64,000 bases of DNA from Euphorbia lathyris (taxonomy: Eukaryota > Streptophyta > Magnoliopsida > Malpighiales > Euphorbiaceae): contig NC_088915.1 in the NCBI RefSeq assembly GCF_963576675.1, forward strand, positions 33,633,501 to 33,697,500, given 5' to 3'. Under the pieces are notes generated by a model. The model searched no databases. It had not been told where the DNA came from and saw nothing but the letters and a program-made list of their open reading frames with translations. Positions 36,360 through 47,138 of the stretch are shown here, piece by piece (position 1 is the stretch's first letter; the number at the start of each line of letters is the position of its first letter). The position numbers were made by a program, and so were the translations under genes.

Positions 36360-37817
36360 TTCAGAAGAAATGAAGTATGGGACTTAGTGCCAAAACCAAA
36401 AAGCCAGAAGACCATAGGAACAAGATGGGTCTTTCGCAATAAGATGGATGAACAAGGAAACGTGGTCAGAAACAAAGCAAGACTTGTAGCTCAGGGCTAC
36501 AGTCAGCAAGAAGGTATTGGCTATGGTGAGACCTTCGCCCTAGTGGCAAGGCTAGAGGCTATAAGAATTTTATGTGCTTATGCAAGTTATATGAACTTTA
36601 AATTTTTTCAAATGGATGTTAAGAGTGCATTTCTTAATGGAGTTATAAACGAGGAAGTCTATGTTAATCAGCCTCCAGGGTTTGAGGATCCCAAGTTCCC
36701 AAACCACGTTTATAAGCTCAAAAAGGCTCTGTATGGTCTCAAGCAAGCACCACGTGCTTGGTATGAGAGGCTGACCAGTTTCCTTCTGACTAGAAATTAT
36801 GTCAGAGGTAAATCTGATACAACCTTATTCATTAAGAGAAATGGTAAAGATACCCTATTGGCTCAGATATATGTTGATGACATTATTTTTGGTGCCACTA
36901 ACGAGTCAATGTGCAAGGAATTTAGTAAGCAGATGCAGACTGAGTTTGAAATGTCAATGATGGGAGAACTCACCTTCTTCCTTGGACTTCAAATCAAACA
37001 AGGGAAAAATGGCATCTTCATCAGTCAAACTAAGTATGCTAAGGAGATATTGAAGAAGTATGAACTTGAGAATTGCAAGTCAATATCTACCCCTATGGTC
37101 ACTGGCAATGTCCTCTGCGCTAACGAAAGTGGTAAGTCAGTAGACAGCAGATTGTACTGAGGTATGATTGGTTCTCTACTTTACTTGACTACTAGTAGGC
37201 CGGACATTCAGTTCTCAGTATGTTATTGTGCTAGATATCAATCTAACCCTAAGGAATCCCATTACATAGCTGTAAAAAGAATCCTTAGATATTTGCAAGA
37301 CTTAGTGAATGCAGGTTTGTGGTATCCCAATAATCATGATTTCACACTCATTGGATACACTGACGCTGACTACAGACAAGACAAGCTTGAAAGAAAAAGC
37401 ACCTCGGGAGGATGCCACTTCCTTGGAAGCTGTCTTGTGTCCTGGTTCAGCAAGAAGTAGGCGTCAGTAGCCCTGTCAACCACTGAAGCTGAGTACATTG
37501 CTGCTGGAAGCTGTGTTGCTCAAGTCCTATGGATTAAGCAACAGCTTGAAGATTATGGCGTTCAGACTAAAACAATTGAAGTCAAATGTGAAAACAAGAG
37601 TGCCATTGACTTATCAAAGAACCCAATCCAGCACAATAGGATGAAGCATGTCAGCATAAGACATCACTTCATCAGAGATCATGTACTCAAGAGAGAGATC
37701 AAGCTGACCTATGTCCCAACGGATGAGCAGCTTGCTGATATCTTCACAAAGCCACTGGCTCGTGAGCAATTCAACATACTTAGGGAAGCCATTGGTATGT
37801 TTAATCCTTTTCAATAA
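36360..37817 (+). pseudogene. Element E reverse transcriptase and RNase H
   Basis: In frame with the preceding part. RT shows TRWVFRNKMDEQG, KARLVAQGYSQQEGIGY, QMDVKSAFLNG, LYGLKQAPRAWYERL and catalytic YVDDIIFGA. TGA at 37158-37160 (Arg expected) and TAG at 37458-37460 (Gln expected) interrupt. RNase H has YTDADYRQD, RKSTSGG, LSTTEAEYIAAG and ADIFTKPL. The natural stop TAA is at 37815-37817. Confidence 0.92.
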
Positions 37818-38307
37818 ATTCCAAGTATAATATGTGATATATGCATGCTGAGTGAATTATCATGCTGAATGATTTATGCTAAATCACTAACTATCACATG
37901 CTGAGTAGATATACATGCTGAGTGTTTATCTTAAGCTGAGCTACTAATCATAAGAATTATTCCTTTGCGTAACACTGATTACTCAGAACTTTAAACGTTT
38001 GAAATCCTTAACACTGAGTAAAGATCCGTTGCAAAATTTAATGCATAACACGCGAATTAAATAGCCACCTAGGATGACGTAAGCGCGATGATTAGAAAAC
38101 ACATGCGCCGAATGTGTCATAAATGCCAGAATATTTGTCGATTGAGTATCTCGAGGTCAAACGGCCACCTCAACGCTTAGGATCAATTCGATACGTCTAT
38201 AAATAGTGGATGATTTCCCACTTTTATCTCTTTACGCTTAGAAATTTCTGGTATTCAAATACTCTTCTCTAAAAACTCCCAAACTTCTCAAAACTTCTCT
38301 AAGAATC
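37818..38307 (+). other. Element E spacer between pol and 3' ORF, with internal promoter-like site
   Basis: About 0.5 kb, AT-rich, without coding sequence. It recurrently contains the word TGCTGAGT. The last 110 bp look like a plant core promoter and leader: TATA box at 38198-38205, then a CT/CA-rich stretch to the ATG at 38308. Confidence 0.55.
38198..38205 (+). promoter_or_regulatory. TATA box upstream of the 3' ORF of element E
   Basis: TATAAATA in CGTCTATAAATAGTGG, 103 bp before the ATG at 38308, followed by a pyrimidine-rich leader. This would allow transcription of the 3' ORF independently of the LTR. Inference from sequence layout only. Confidence 0.5.
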
Positions 38308-41300
38308 ATGGCAAAAGATTCTCAGAATGTCTCTGGTGCCGGTTATACCGTTAATCGCTCCGATGAAAACCCTCAATTCCTTGCTCAGTAGGAACACGGT
38401 GAGACTCCCACCAAGTCTCAAAAACCAAGTCAGCGTGACCATTCAAAGGTCACTACCCCAAGGACGAAAACCCAGGCTGACCAAGCCGCATCTTCGAGAG
38501 GAAAGCAAAAGCAAGATAAGGCGAAGAAACCCATTGAACGCACCTACTCTCTGGTTTACGAGAGTGTGAGGGGATATAAGGTTGACCACTCTAGATGGTT
38601 TTCAAAGGGTTTTGTGGAAGCTGAGCAACCCTTTTGTGAGTGGATCAAAAACAACGGCTGGACAGAGCTGTTCTCAGTTCGCGACGCTACCTATCCAGAG
38701 TTAGTTAAGGAATTCTATGCTAACCTAAAAGTTGCGGATGATAATCGGGACTACATGGTCACCCAGGTTCGAGGGAAGGATATCTTCATCAACCCCGCTT
38801 ATCTTGCCTCACTACTCAAGCTGAAAAACGAAGGAGCAATACTTCGTAAATCTGGTGGCCAAGATAAAACCAACTACTCCGTTGAATTCTGTAAACCTCC
38901 TGGTCATGTAGGAGAAATTTTGAGTACCTCCATGGGTCGGAATCAGAAGATGGCCCACTACATACTGACCAATTTCATCTTCCCCAAGATCAACTGCACC
39001 AACTCAGCGACAAACTTTGAGCAGTGATTCATCTGGCACATGCTGGCCTACACGCCGATAAACATGCATGTGTTCATAATCAGTGGGTTTCAAAGAAGCA
39101 CTGGAACCCTTAGGTTAGGCTCCATAATTACCAGAATCCTCAAAGACCACAAGGTGAGCTTAGTTGAGGAAATCCACACTATAGGCACAGAGATCACTGC
39201 AGCGGCACTGTTTGGTTTATTCTACGATCAACCAATAGTGCCCAAGAAAGGGAAAGCAATCGTTGTCCAGGAAACTGAGGGGATGGTGACTCGAAAGGGA
39301 ATGACGAAAAGAAAGAGGAAAGCTGTTCAAAGCACCTCTAAAGAAGCTGTTTCTCCACCAAAGAAGCTTAAATTTGTATCCAGAGGAACTAAGCCTCAAA
39401 TTCAACAAGGTCAGGATGGACCTAGGTCAGCTGAGAAAAGACCAAGGCAAGCTGAGCCTGTGGTAGAAGAGAATGAGGACAATGATGAGCAACCACTAAG
39501 AAAGAAGAAGAAACTCTCTTTTGAGTTAAGACTCATCAATGCACCTCCTACCAATGCCGTCATTCCTGAAGACTCACACTATGTGAGAAGTCTTGGCGTT
39601 GATACTGAGCAACCTTCAGTTGAACAAGAAGAAGAAGAAGTTGAACAGGAAGAAGAAGAAGAAATGGGTGGTCAGTTCGATAATGAGGAAATAGTGGATG
39701 ATGAGCATGATGAGCCATCAGATGCTGACCAACATGGCACAGTTTACACTGAGGAGATTGGAGAGGAAGAAGCTGAGCCAATAGAAAAGGAACTCACTGT
39801 TCAAAGGGAAACTTCACCTACTGACTCTATTGAGTCCATTCCTGCTGACCCTACTCCTCCAAAGACAAAGAGACTAAGGAGACTTAAGAAGAAGGCATAT
39901 CGATCCCCCGTCATGACCTCATGGGTGACTCACCTCTGAGGGATGAGATCACTGACCTAACAGATATACACCTTAAGTTCTTCTCTAATCCTACTGAGTC
40001 TCCACCAGAGCAACAGGAAAAGCAAGCCTCTGTTTCTCAGCCTAAGGAACATGCCAACTTATCTGCTTTCTTAAACCAAGATGATCCCGAGCAAGTGCTC
40101 GAAGTTCCTGCTCCTCATCATGTTGAGCAATCTAAGGAAATACATGCTCAGGTCAGTACTGAACTTCCTCAGCTTCCCAAATCCAGTCAGCTTCAGCCTG
40201 ACTCTGAGCAAGTAACACATTTTGCCGATCATCCTCTTCCACAAATCCAAGTGCAGAATCTAATCCAGTCAGCTTCCACTGGAAATCTTACCTCAAGACC
40301 AGCCGCTGATCATGCTGGCACTTCTAATGTTGAGCAGAACCAAACACCGCCTCCATTCGGTTCTACTCCTCTTCTGGCATCTGGGCCAACAAATGATGAA
40401 TCCTTCAGTTATCTTACTGCCTCTGAGTCTGGTCGAAGAATCATTGACTCAGCTCAAGCCCTTCTCCAGGACCTTCATCAAACAAAAGCTGATGTCGCTG
40501 GGTCTATTAATGTTGAGCCCACTCAACTTTCGTCTGTCACTCAGCTTCTTACAGAGACCAAAGGTCTTAAGGATCTTCTGAGTGTCATGACTTCATTATA
40601 ATCTCAACAGCCCAGGCATGAATCATTAACGAAGCTGGCCGAACTCCAGCTGACCATGGTTAATCACATGAACTCTCTACAGGGTCAACTTCATCAATTG
40701 TCAGCTGCGAACACAATGTATGCAACTTCTGCCGAAGTTCATCAACTCTTCAACCAGCTTCACAATGAGCAAGAGAAAACCAATCACCAACTCTCTTCCT
40801 CCTCCCAATGCTCCATTGAGAAAATTAGTGAGGTTGTCCGTTTGCTAAACTTAAGCAAGGAAGAGATGGAAACTGACCAGCTCAAGACGAACGAAATCCT
40901 GAAGTACTCTAGAGTTACTTTCAACCACGTGCGCCACTCAAATGCTCAACGTCAGTATTTTGACACGTCCTTACTGAAGATGTTTCATCAAGCATTTGCC
41001 ATGCTTACTGACAGTATACACTGGGTTGGTAAGTCTCAAGCATATATTCTGAGTATGCTGAGTGCCGCAGCTATCAGGATTCCACGTGCTATTTTGGATG
41101 ATGGTGTTCCAATTTTTGATGGCATAAATGAAAGCACACGAAAGCTAAAGGCATTCTCTAAACGCCTAACTCAAGCTGCCCTTGAAGACACCTTCATTCC
41201 TCCTCCTGCCGATGGTGGTAAAATGGGGGAGAAAGAACAAGCTCAAAGAACTCAACATTCAGAAGAAGCTTCAGGTAGTCAGCAAAAATTCAAGGGAAAG

Positions 41301-41348
41301 GGTAAAGCTAAAGAGCATGAAGCCCAACTCAACTACAAGAAGAAATAG
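38308..41348 (+). pseudogene. Element E 3' ORF (SIRE 'env-like' position), plant-transposon-protein-like, damaged
   Basis: ATG at 38308; about 1010 codons with stops at 38389 (TAG), 39025 (TGA) and 40599 (TAA) and a frameshift near 39910. After a Lys/Ser/Gln-rich start, roughly residues 85-290 resemble the plant transposon protein / Athila ORF-1 type domain (IKNNGWTELF, YPELVKEFYANL, INPAYLASLLKL, then TPINMHVFIISGF and GSIITRILKDH). Then a basic patch (KRKRK, RKKKK), a Glu-rich tract with EEEEE runs, a Gln/Pro/Ser-rich region and a helical, probably coiled-coil C-terminus (LAELQLTMVNHMNSLQ). I see no signal peptide and no convincing membrane span, so an envelope role is not supported. Confidence 0.8.
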
Positions 41349-41870
41349 CTTGACTATGATTGACTAGATTCAATCTTGTTAAAATTTGTAGTCTTTCCCT
41401 TATGTATTTTTGTTGTGCTGACCCTGAATACAAAACTATGCATGCATCTATCCCTTCAAATTTGACCAATCTTATGTGATGCTTACTTATGTTTTGTTCT
41501 GAATAGTTAACGCATCTTCATTAAATCAATTGTCTACATTGCTTTATGATTGTATGCTGTGTTGATCAATATGTTGACCTCTTTTATATGTCTTCCTAAA
41601 CACATTGAACAAAGAAATACTCAACGCTCTCTAATATCTATATCTTCCGCATAAACTGAGTTAAAAAGAATATGTTCCATGAGCTGACCTAATTTTGAAA
41701 ACTGACCTTAGAATTACTTGATTAACCCTTGAAATGTTTAAAGTAAAACTAAGTCAGCAGCTCATCCCTTACGGGGGAGTATACTGAGTAAAATAAGGTC
41801 AACTATCATGGGGGAGCTCAACACTGAGTTCTTGACTGAATATTTTTGCCAACATCAAAATGGGGGAGTT
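41349..41870 (+). other. Element E 3'UTR and polypurine tract
   Basis: Non-coding. The polypurine tract AAAATGGGGGAGTT (41857-41870) abuts the 3' LTR. Two similar purine motifs occur upstream (ACGGGGGAG near 41772 and ATGGGGGAG near 41809), which may be auxiliary priming sites. Confidence 0.75.
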
Positions 41871-43210
41871 TGTTGAAACACCTTTCCACATGATTTTGAT
41901 TTGACAAAATTATTTAAGTAATTGATAAAAAAAATATTCCAACACATTAAATTTAAATGCTTTGATTTATTCATACTAATGTGTTTGTTCAATGTTGAGT
42001 TTATTGTTTATAAGACATTATGATAAAGAAAGACTAAAGGCCCATAAGTGGAAATCAAGCCCAAGTCAACACATCAAGACCTCACGGCCCAAGATCTCAA
42101 AACGCGGTCGTTTTGTACAAAGCACAAGCTCAGTATGAAGAAGGATCGAGAAGCCTTCTCTCAATTGCTTCAAGATGAAGCTGCTGAGTGTATCGACAAG
42201 AAGTACAAGACAGCGACAGACAAGAACCAACTTCTAGACAAAGTATTTCTACTTTGGGTAAAGTTCAGAAGGCGCAGGAAGCTGTCTAGAAGACTTTGCC
42301 AAATATGTCGAAACATTCTGTTTACCGGACGAAAAGCTGCGGAGCACTGCCATGGACAGAAGATGCAAGAATTTCATTGGCCAACGCCACTGAGCACGTA
42401 CTGAGTGACAACGACAGGAAGCCGTTTCCCTCCAACGGTTATTTCGAAATTCGAAATTACCGGTGCCTCACGTGTCACTATATAAAGGCCTCTCATTTGC
42501 TTCATTCGATGCAGATCTTCAATTAGTTGAAACGTTGTCCAAATTTATACACGAAGTTCTGTGAGAAAAGCAAAGCAAAAACCTTACACCAATTTCCAAT
42601 TATTGTGTAAAAGTCTTGAGTGATTTTCAATCATCTAAAGTGTCTTAGCAATTGTTGTTTAGGACAAACACTCTATCATTTCTAAAAGAATAGAAAGGAG
42701 AGGCTGAGTACTCGGTTATAGTACTCAGCGGTAGATATAGGAGTGAGTAGAGGTATAAAGGAAGGTACTCTTGTATACTCAGCTTCTATTGTAAAAGGTT
42801 TCGTGCTCTACCTTTAAAGAGCTCAGTAGAGAATTCAAAAAGCTCAGACGAGTTCCGGGGACTGGACGTAGGCGGAGAGGCCGAACCAGGATATGTCTGC
42901 TGAGTAACATATTTCTAACCCTTAAACTCCTTTATATATATTGCTTGCTATAAAACTGACTAAGTAACGAACTCACACTGAGTTGAGTGCACTAAGAAGC
43001 TGAGTTCAGGAATAGACTCTAAGTGATATCTCCTGACTCAAGGAAAGAAACATACTTAGTCATAAGTTGACTAAGCTTGTGTCTTAAATCTACTTAGCGC
43101 CGCTGTGTAAACCTTTTCTTAAGAAAAGAAGTCAGCCTAAACGGACAAAATTTTAAATAGTTCCTATCCCCCCCTTGGAACTAAACTTGTCATGTTATAA
43201 GGGGCCAACA
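41871..43210 (+). repeat. Element E, 3' LTR
   Basis: 1340 bp, TGTTGAAACACC...GGCCAACA, followed by target duplication TGCAT (43211-43215). Nearly identical to 31539-32877. TATA box at 42479-42486. Confidence 0.95.
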
Positions 43211-43215
43211 TGCAT

Positions 43216-43586
43216 CACATCCTTCAAAGTTAAGGTTTTTCCAGATGTGAAGTTCAATTCCACATTACCAATCCCAGCAACAATAGTGGTATGAGATTCA
43301 CCCAACAACACTTTCTTATCTTCGGTCACATCAGTGTATGTTTTGAACATACTTCTATCATAGCAAACATGGCGGGAAGCACCAATGTCTACCCACCACC
43401 CATCTGATCCACCTATAAGGTTGATCTCAGAAATCATAGCAACAAAATTATGTTGCTTTTCAGTCAGGTTAACACTAGGAGTAGTGTTTGGCCTGTTCCT
43501 GCACTTACGTGTCATATGACCTGGTTTTCCACAATTAAAGCATAGGAAAGCAGCATCATTTCTAGGTGGTTGTTGCTGTGGCCTAT
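43216..43586 (-). pseudogene. Element D gag C-terminus and protease N-terminus
   Basis: Minus-strand text between the two inserted elements E and C. It gives the zinc knuckle CFNCGKPGHMTRKC and the copia protease motif WWVDIGASRHVC (normally D-S-G-A; here D-I-G-A), then TLKDVMH, where element E is inserted. Beyond E the frame resumes with PEMRKNLVSG at 31529. Upstream it joins the gag piece at 54004 across element C. Confidence 0.92.
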
Positions 43587-44087
43587 TGATAGGGGTCAAA
43601 AACCCCTATCTTTGGGTACGGTTTTAGGACGGGTTTTAGCGTTATTTAGTTAATAAGCGAGCAATTCTCGCATTTAAATGCTTTTATGTGAGTTAGTTAG
43701 AAATTGGAAATGTTTTATTTACTTTTCGTTGTTTAGGCTCGTTTTATGATCAATTTAGGCAAATACGGCCAAAATGGCATGCATATTATAGTTCCGTTAT
43801 CTTTTGAAGCTAATTGATCCGTCAAAAGTCGCACCAAATGAAGCGTTTGCTCAAATAAGCGATTGGCGGGTCAATTTAGCCTTTGGACTAATGTTATTTG
43901 GAGTTTTTGTGCATGCGCAGGGATAAGTTCGGGCGAAAAAACACATTGTTGGCATTCGGCAACCGCGCGGGGGCGTATCGGGCAAGACTGCTCGACGAAC
44001 TGGCCTATTTTAGGCCAGCTCACGGCGAGCTGGCCTTTGTAGGCCAGCTCGCCGAGCAGCTCGCCCTGCTCGCCGAGCAGACCTGCG

Positions 44088-44112
44088 GGAATTGGTCAAA
44101 AAGACCAATTCC
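44088..44112. repeat. Conserved 25-nt inverted repeat upstream of TATA in Athila LTRs
   Basis: Arms GGAATTGGTC and GACCAATTCC around AAAAA. The same structure is at about 52948-52972 in the other LTR of C and, slightly mutated, in the LTRs of B (around 1158-1182 and 27463-27487). Its position between the hairpin array and the TATA box is constant. A hairpin or a dimeric protein site are both possible. Confidence 0.7.
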
Positions 44113-44197
44113 GCCCCCACGACTTCATGATCGGCCCCACGACTTCCTACCTGCATAAGGACACGAAATAGGTCAAGAAAAGGGCCCGAGCCACGCC

Positions 44198-44205
44198 TAT
44201 AAATA
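44198..44205 (+). promoter_or_regulatory. TATA box of element C 5' LTR
   Basis: TATAAATA in CACGCCTATAAATAGG; repeated at 53057-53064 in the 3' LTR. Located about 120 bp downstream of the CG-rich hairpins. Confidence 0.65.
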
Positions 44206-45145
44206 GGATTTTTCCAATGTAATTAGATATCTTTCATTATTTGTAAATTACTCTAGCTTTCCCCTTGAATTTCCTCTCCATCTCCTCCATCTTCTTCGAC
44301 CTCCATTGAAGCTCCTTCAAAGCTGTTCTCGAGGAATATTCAAGGTCCGTCCTTAAGACCTAGGAAGCCGATTGCAGAGTAGACAGGTTCCTTGAAAGGG
44401 ATTTTCGTATCTCCTTTTACCTTACTTTGTTTGTACTCTTTTATACAATCTATGAATCCTAGGCTAATTGTATCCTGTGACATTATTCTTCATCTTTAAT
44501 AATATTTTAGCTCTTATTTTGTTCTATGTTTATTTGTTTAATCTTTGTCTTACGCTTTATTCAATTGGTTTAACTCATTCAAAAGCCCCAAAATCGAGTA
44601 GGCACATATTGTGAGCTGAATCTGACCTAGTCAGAGCCTAGGAGATTGACGACCTCTTAGTTGATTAAGCCCAAATTCCTAAGCCTTAGACCTAGTTTCG
44701 GCCTTACAAGGGAATCACGCACTAGGAACTTCAGGAGGGTAAGTAGGGTTAATCGCCTTGAATACAAGTGACTTAGATTAGGTTTTTAATCAATAGACCT
44801 AATAACCTAACTTCATTATTATCGTTCATACCATGTTCCTTCGGGTAATTGCATTAGTGAAAGATCAATTAGGAGTAGTTTAACTTAATTAGGCATAGAA
44901 TAACTTAGTTAGAACTAGTATAACTTAGCTAGGAGTAGCGTAATTCAACTTAGGAGTAGATTAACTTAAACAAACAAATTCAAAACCCACAAAGCCTAGA
45001 TAACACCTGAGACCAAGTAATTCGATACTTGTTGTAAATAAGTCTTGTGGATTCGATACCTGGACTTTCCAGATTTATTACTTGATAACGACAGGGTACA
45101 CTTATCCCTTAGTGAGTCTTCTTCACCGAAGGCGCATCAAGTTTT

Positions 45146-45165
45146 TGGCGCCGTTGCCGGGGATT
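45146..45165 (+). other. Primer binding site of element C (tRNA-Asp type)
   Basis: TGGCGCCGTTGCCGGGGATT, six bases after the LTR end; identical to the site of element B. Confidence 0.93.
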
Positions 45166-45695
45166 TATTTCTTCTGCAATATCGAACCAAAGGTCGATTT
45201 GTTAGTTTAGGCATTCATTGTAAATATCCTTTGTTTATATCATTTATACTTGTTTATATACTTGTTTATATTCATACTTATGTGTACAAATACTTGTTTG
45301 TTCGTTTATACCTAAAAGTACATATGACCTTTCTATACTTGTTTATATCTACCATGTTTTCTCATAACATGCGTAGTTGTTCATGCCTATTCTTATTTAT
45401 ACTTGTTTATACAAACGTGTATCTATACTTGTTAAATTCATCTATACTTTTTTTGTCTGTGCTTGTTTATACCTTTTATACTTGTTCATTCTTATATTTA
45501 TATTTGTTCATATTCTGAGTCATACTTATACATACTTGTTTATCTCTACTAGTTGTACCATGTACATCAATCTATACCTGTCAATAATAAGAATACTTGT
45601 ATAAAACTGTGCAACCTTGTATGATGTGTATAATTGTCTTTCATAAGAAAAATTTCTGCTTTCATTTATTTCTTGTATTTATTTCTTCTCAGCAT
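45166..45695 (+). repeat. Element C leader with degenerate TACTTGTTTATA repeats
   Basis: From about 45235 to 45600 the words ACTTGTTTATA, TACTTGTT and similar recur many times at irregular spacing. Remnants of the same motif occur in the leader of element B (26260-26335 on minus). The leader ends in a pyrimidine run and CAG (TTTATTTCTTCTCAG at 45678-45692) immediately before the gag ATG, which resembles a splice acceptor. Confidence 0.65.
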
Positions 45696-47138
45696 ATGCC
45701 TACAAGATCAACGAAAATACCGTGTGTCCCTCTTAACCCTGAACTTGAACGTACTCTTCGCAGGAGCAAACAGATCAGAAAGCTGAAGCAAGACGAGATC
45801 ATCGAGCCTATCAAGATGACTGACAATGAACGGAACAATGAACGGAACACTGAGAACACCGGGCCAGAAAATGACACTCGTCTGATGAGTGAGATCCTGG
45901 CACCACACCGACACCAACATTTGTCCGGCATTGCCGCTCCGAATATTCTGGCTAATACATACGAAATCAAGTCCGGTATAATTCACTTGATCCAACAGAC
46001 CGGATTGTTTGGAGGGGAAGCACATGAGAGCCCGAATGATCATCTGGATCGCTTCCTAATGTGCGCAGACACTGCAAGAACAAATGGGGTTCCCCAAGAT
46101 GCTGCTAGGCTGAAGTTGTTCCCGTTTTCTCTGACTGGGCAAGCTTTGGAATGGCTGAGAACACTGGAGCTCGGATCAATCACGACGTGGGCAGGATTGG
46201 TGAAGGAATTCTTGTCCTACTACTTTCCTCCCTCGAAGACAGCAATGCTCAGGGGTGAGATCACATCCTTCCACCAACCCGAGCACGAAGCGCTCCACAC
46301 ATCTTGGACCCGATTCAGGAAAATGCTGTGCATGTACCCTCATCATGACATACCCAAGCATCAATTGGTGAGCGTCTTCTATCACGGATTGACACCCACC
46401 AACACGGCTATTGTAGACTCCACAGCGGGTGGAGATTTGTTTAGGAAGACAGTAACAGAGGCGTATGACATGATTAACGAGCTGGCTAGGAAGAGCGTGC
46501 AGTGGCAAGAGGAGAAACTCGCTAGCCCCACAAGGCAGCGAGTGTTTGCTATGGAAGAACAAGAACAAAATCCAAGTGTTGCGGATATAAGTAGGAAGAT
46601 GGACGTCCTGTTGGCTAAATTCAGCCAACCTCCCACCTGTGTGCACTGTGGCGGCGACCACCATGGAAAGGACTGTCAGGCAGGGAGCCCTTTCGCTGGA
46701 GATGGGGTGGAGATGGTCAATTATGTTGGGGGGCAGCCGAGGTACAACCAGAACTATAACAACTACAACCCCAACAACCACAACTCCTACAACAACAACA
46801 ACAACTATAGGAGGCCTCAACACCCGAACCTATCTTACGGGAATTCAAATCAGAATGTGCTTCGACCTTCCAGCGGTTTTGTTCAGGAACATAGAGAGCA
46901 GGGGCTTGGCATGCCCTCATATCAACAGCAGAACCAAGGGCCAATGCAACCTCCTAAGGAGTCTGACGAGGTGGTTACTCTCTTAAAAGAGATCTCGGCT
47001 AGGCTTGCCAACAATGAAGCTTTCTGCAAGGATCTGAGCAATCAGGTAGCCCAGATCAATAGGGACAGGCAGGAAAGGCCACAGGGTTCTCTCCCAAGTA
47101 CAACGGAGAAGAATCCAAAGATCCTGAGAAAGGATTGA
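45696..47138 (+). CDS. Element C Gag (intact)
   Basis: 480 codons from ATG 45696 (MPTRSTKIPC), chosen because the frame upstream has no ATG and is leader. Basic N-terminus with RRSKQIRKLKQDE, then the Retrotrans_gag capsid domain (about residues 95-290: LFGGEAHESPNDHLDRFL, ALEWLRTL, HTSWTRFRKML), the zinc knuckle CVHCGGDHHGKDC, an Asn/Tyr/Gln-rich stretch (YNNYNPNNHNSYNNNN) and an acidic/Gln C-terminus (VVTLLKEISARLANNEAF). It would assemble cytoplasmic particles. The frame ends in a natural stop and is not followed by protease. An intact gag in an element without pol suggests the product was kept under selection or that insertion was recent. Confidence 0.93.
   Translation: MPTRSTKIPCVPLNPELERTLRRSKQIRKLKQDEIIEPIKMTDNERNNERNTENTGPENDTRLMSEILAPHRHQHLSGIAAPNILANTYEIKSGIIHLIQQTGLFGGEAHESPNDHLDRFLMCADTARTNGVPQDAARLKLFPFSLTGQALEWLRTLELGSITTWAGLVKEFLSYYFPPSKTAMLRGEITSFHQPEHEALHTSWTRFRKMLCMYPHHDIPKHQLVSVFYHGLTPTNTAIVDSTAGGDLFRKTVTEAYDMINELARKSVQWQEEKLASPTRQRVFAMEEQEQNPSVADISRKMDVLLAKFSQPPTCVHCGGDHHGKDCQAGSPFAGDGVEMVNYVGGQPRYNQNYNNYNPNNHNSYNNNNNYRRPQHPNLSYGNSNQNVLRPSSGFVQEHREQGLGMPSYQQQNQGPMQPPKESDEVVTLLKEISARLANNEAFCKDLSNQVAQINRDRQERPQGSLPSTTEKNPKILRKD

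Larger units (their letters stand above)
31539..43210 (+). mobile_element. Element E: SIRE-like Ty1/copia retrotransposon with long 3' ORF
   Basis: 11,672 bp with LTRs of 1339 and 1340 bp and an exact target duplication TGCAT (31534-31538 and 43211-43215). Primer site TGGTATCAGAGC (initiator Met), gag, PR-INT-RT-RH, then a roughly 3-kb extra ORF, then polypurine tract. Long size, large gag and a 3' ORF downstream of pol are features of the SIRE lineage. It is inserted in element D at the protease/integrase junction. Seven or more stops plus frameshifts make it defective. Confidence 0.93.
43587..45139 (+). repeat. Element C, 5' LTR
   Basis: Starts TGATAGGGGTCAAAAACCCC, ends GAAGGCGCATCA. CG-rich hairpin cluster at 43987-44080, a 25-nt inverted repeat at 44088-44112 and a TATA box at 44198-44205. 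Similar to 52475-53998 and, less closely, to the LTRs of B. Confidence 0.95.

Noticed and set aside
38308..41348. Calling the E 3' ORF a retroviral envelope protein
   Set aside because: It sits in the env-like position of SIRE elements, but no signal peptide, membrane anchor or cleavage site is visible; the domain pattern is that of plant transposon-type proteins.
46176..46823. 215-codon minus-strand ORF inside the gag of element C
   Set aside because: Exact antisense shadow of the gag coding region, with low-complexity Val runs from the Asn/Tyr-rich tract.
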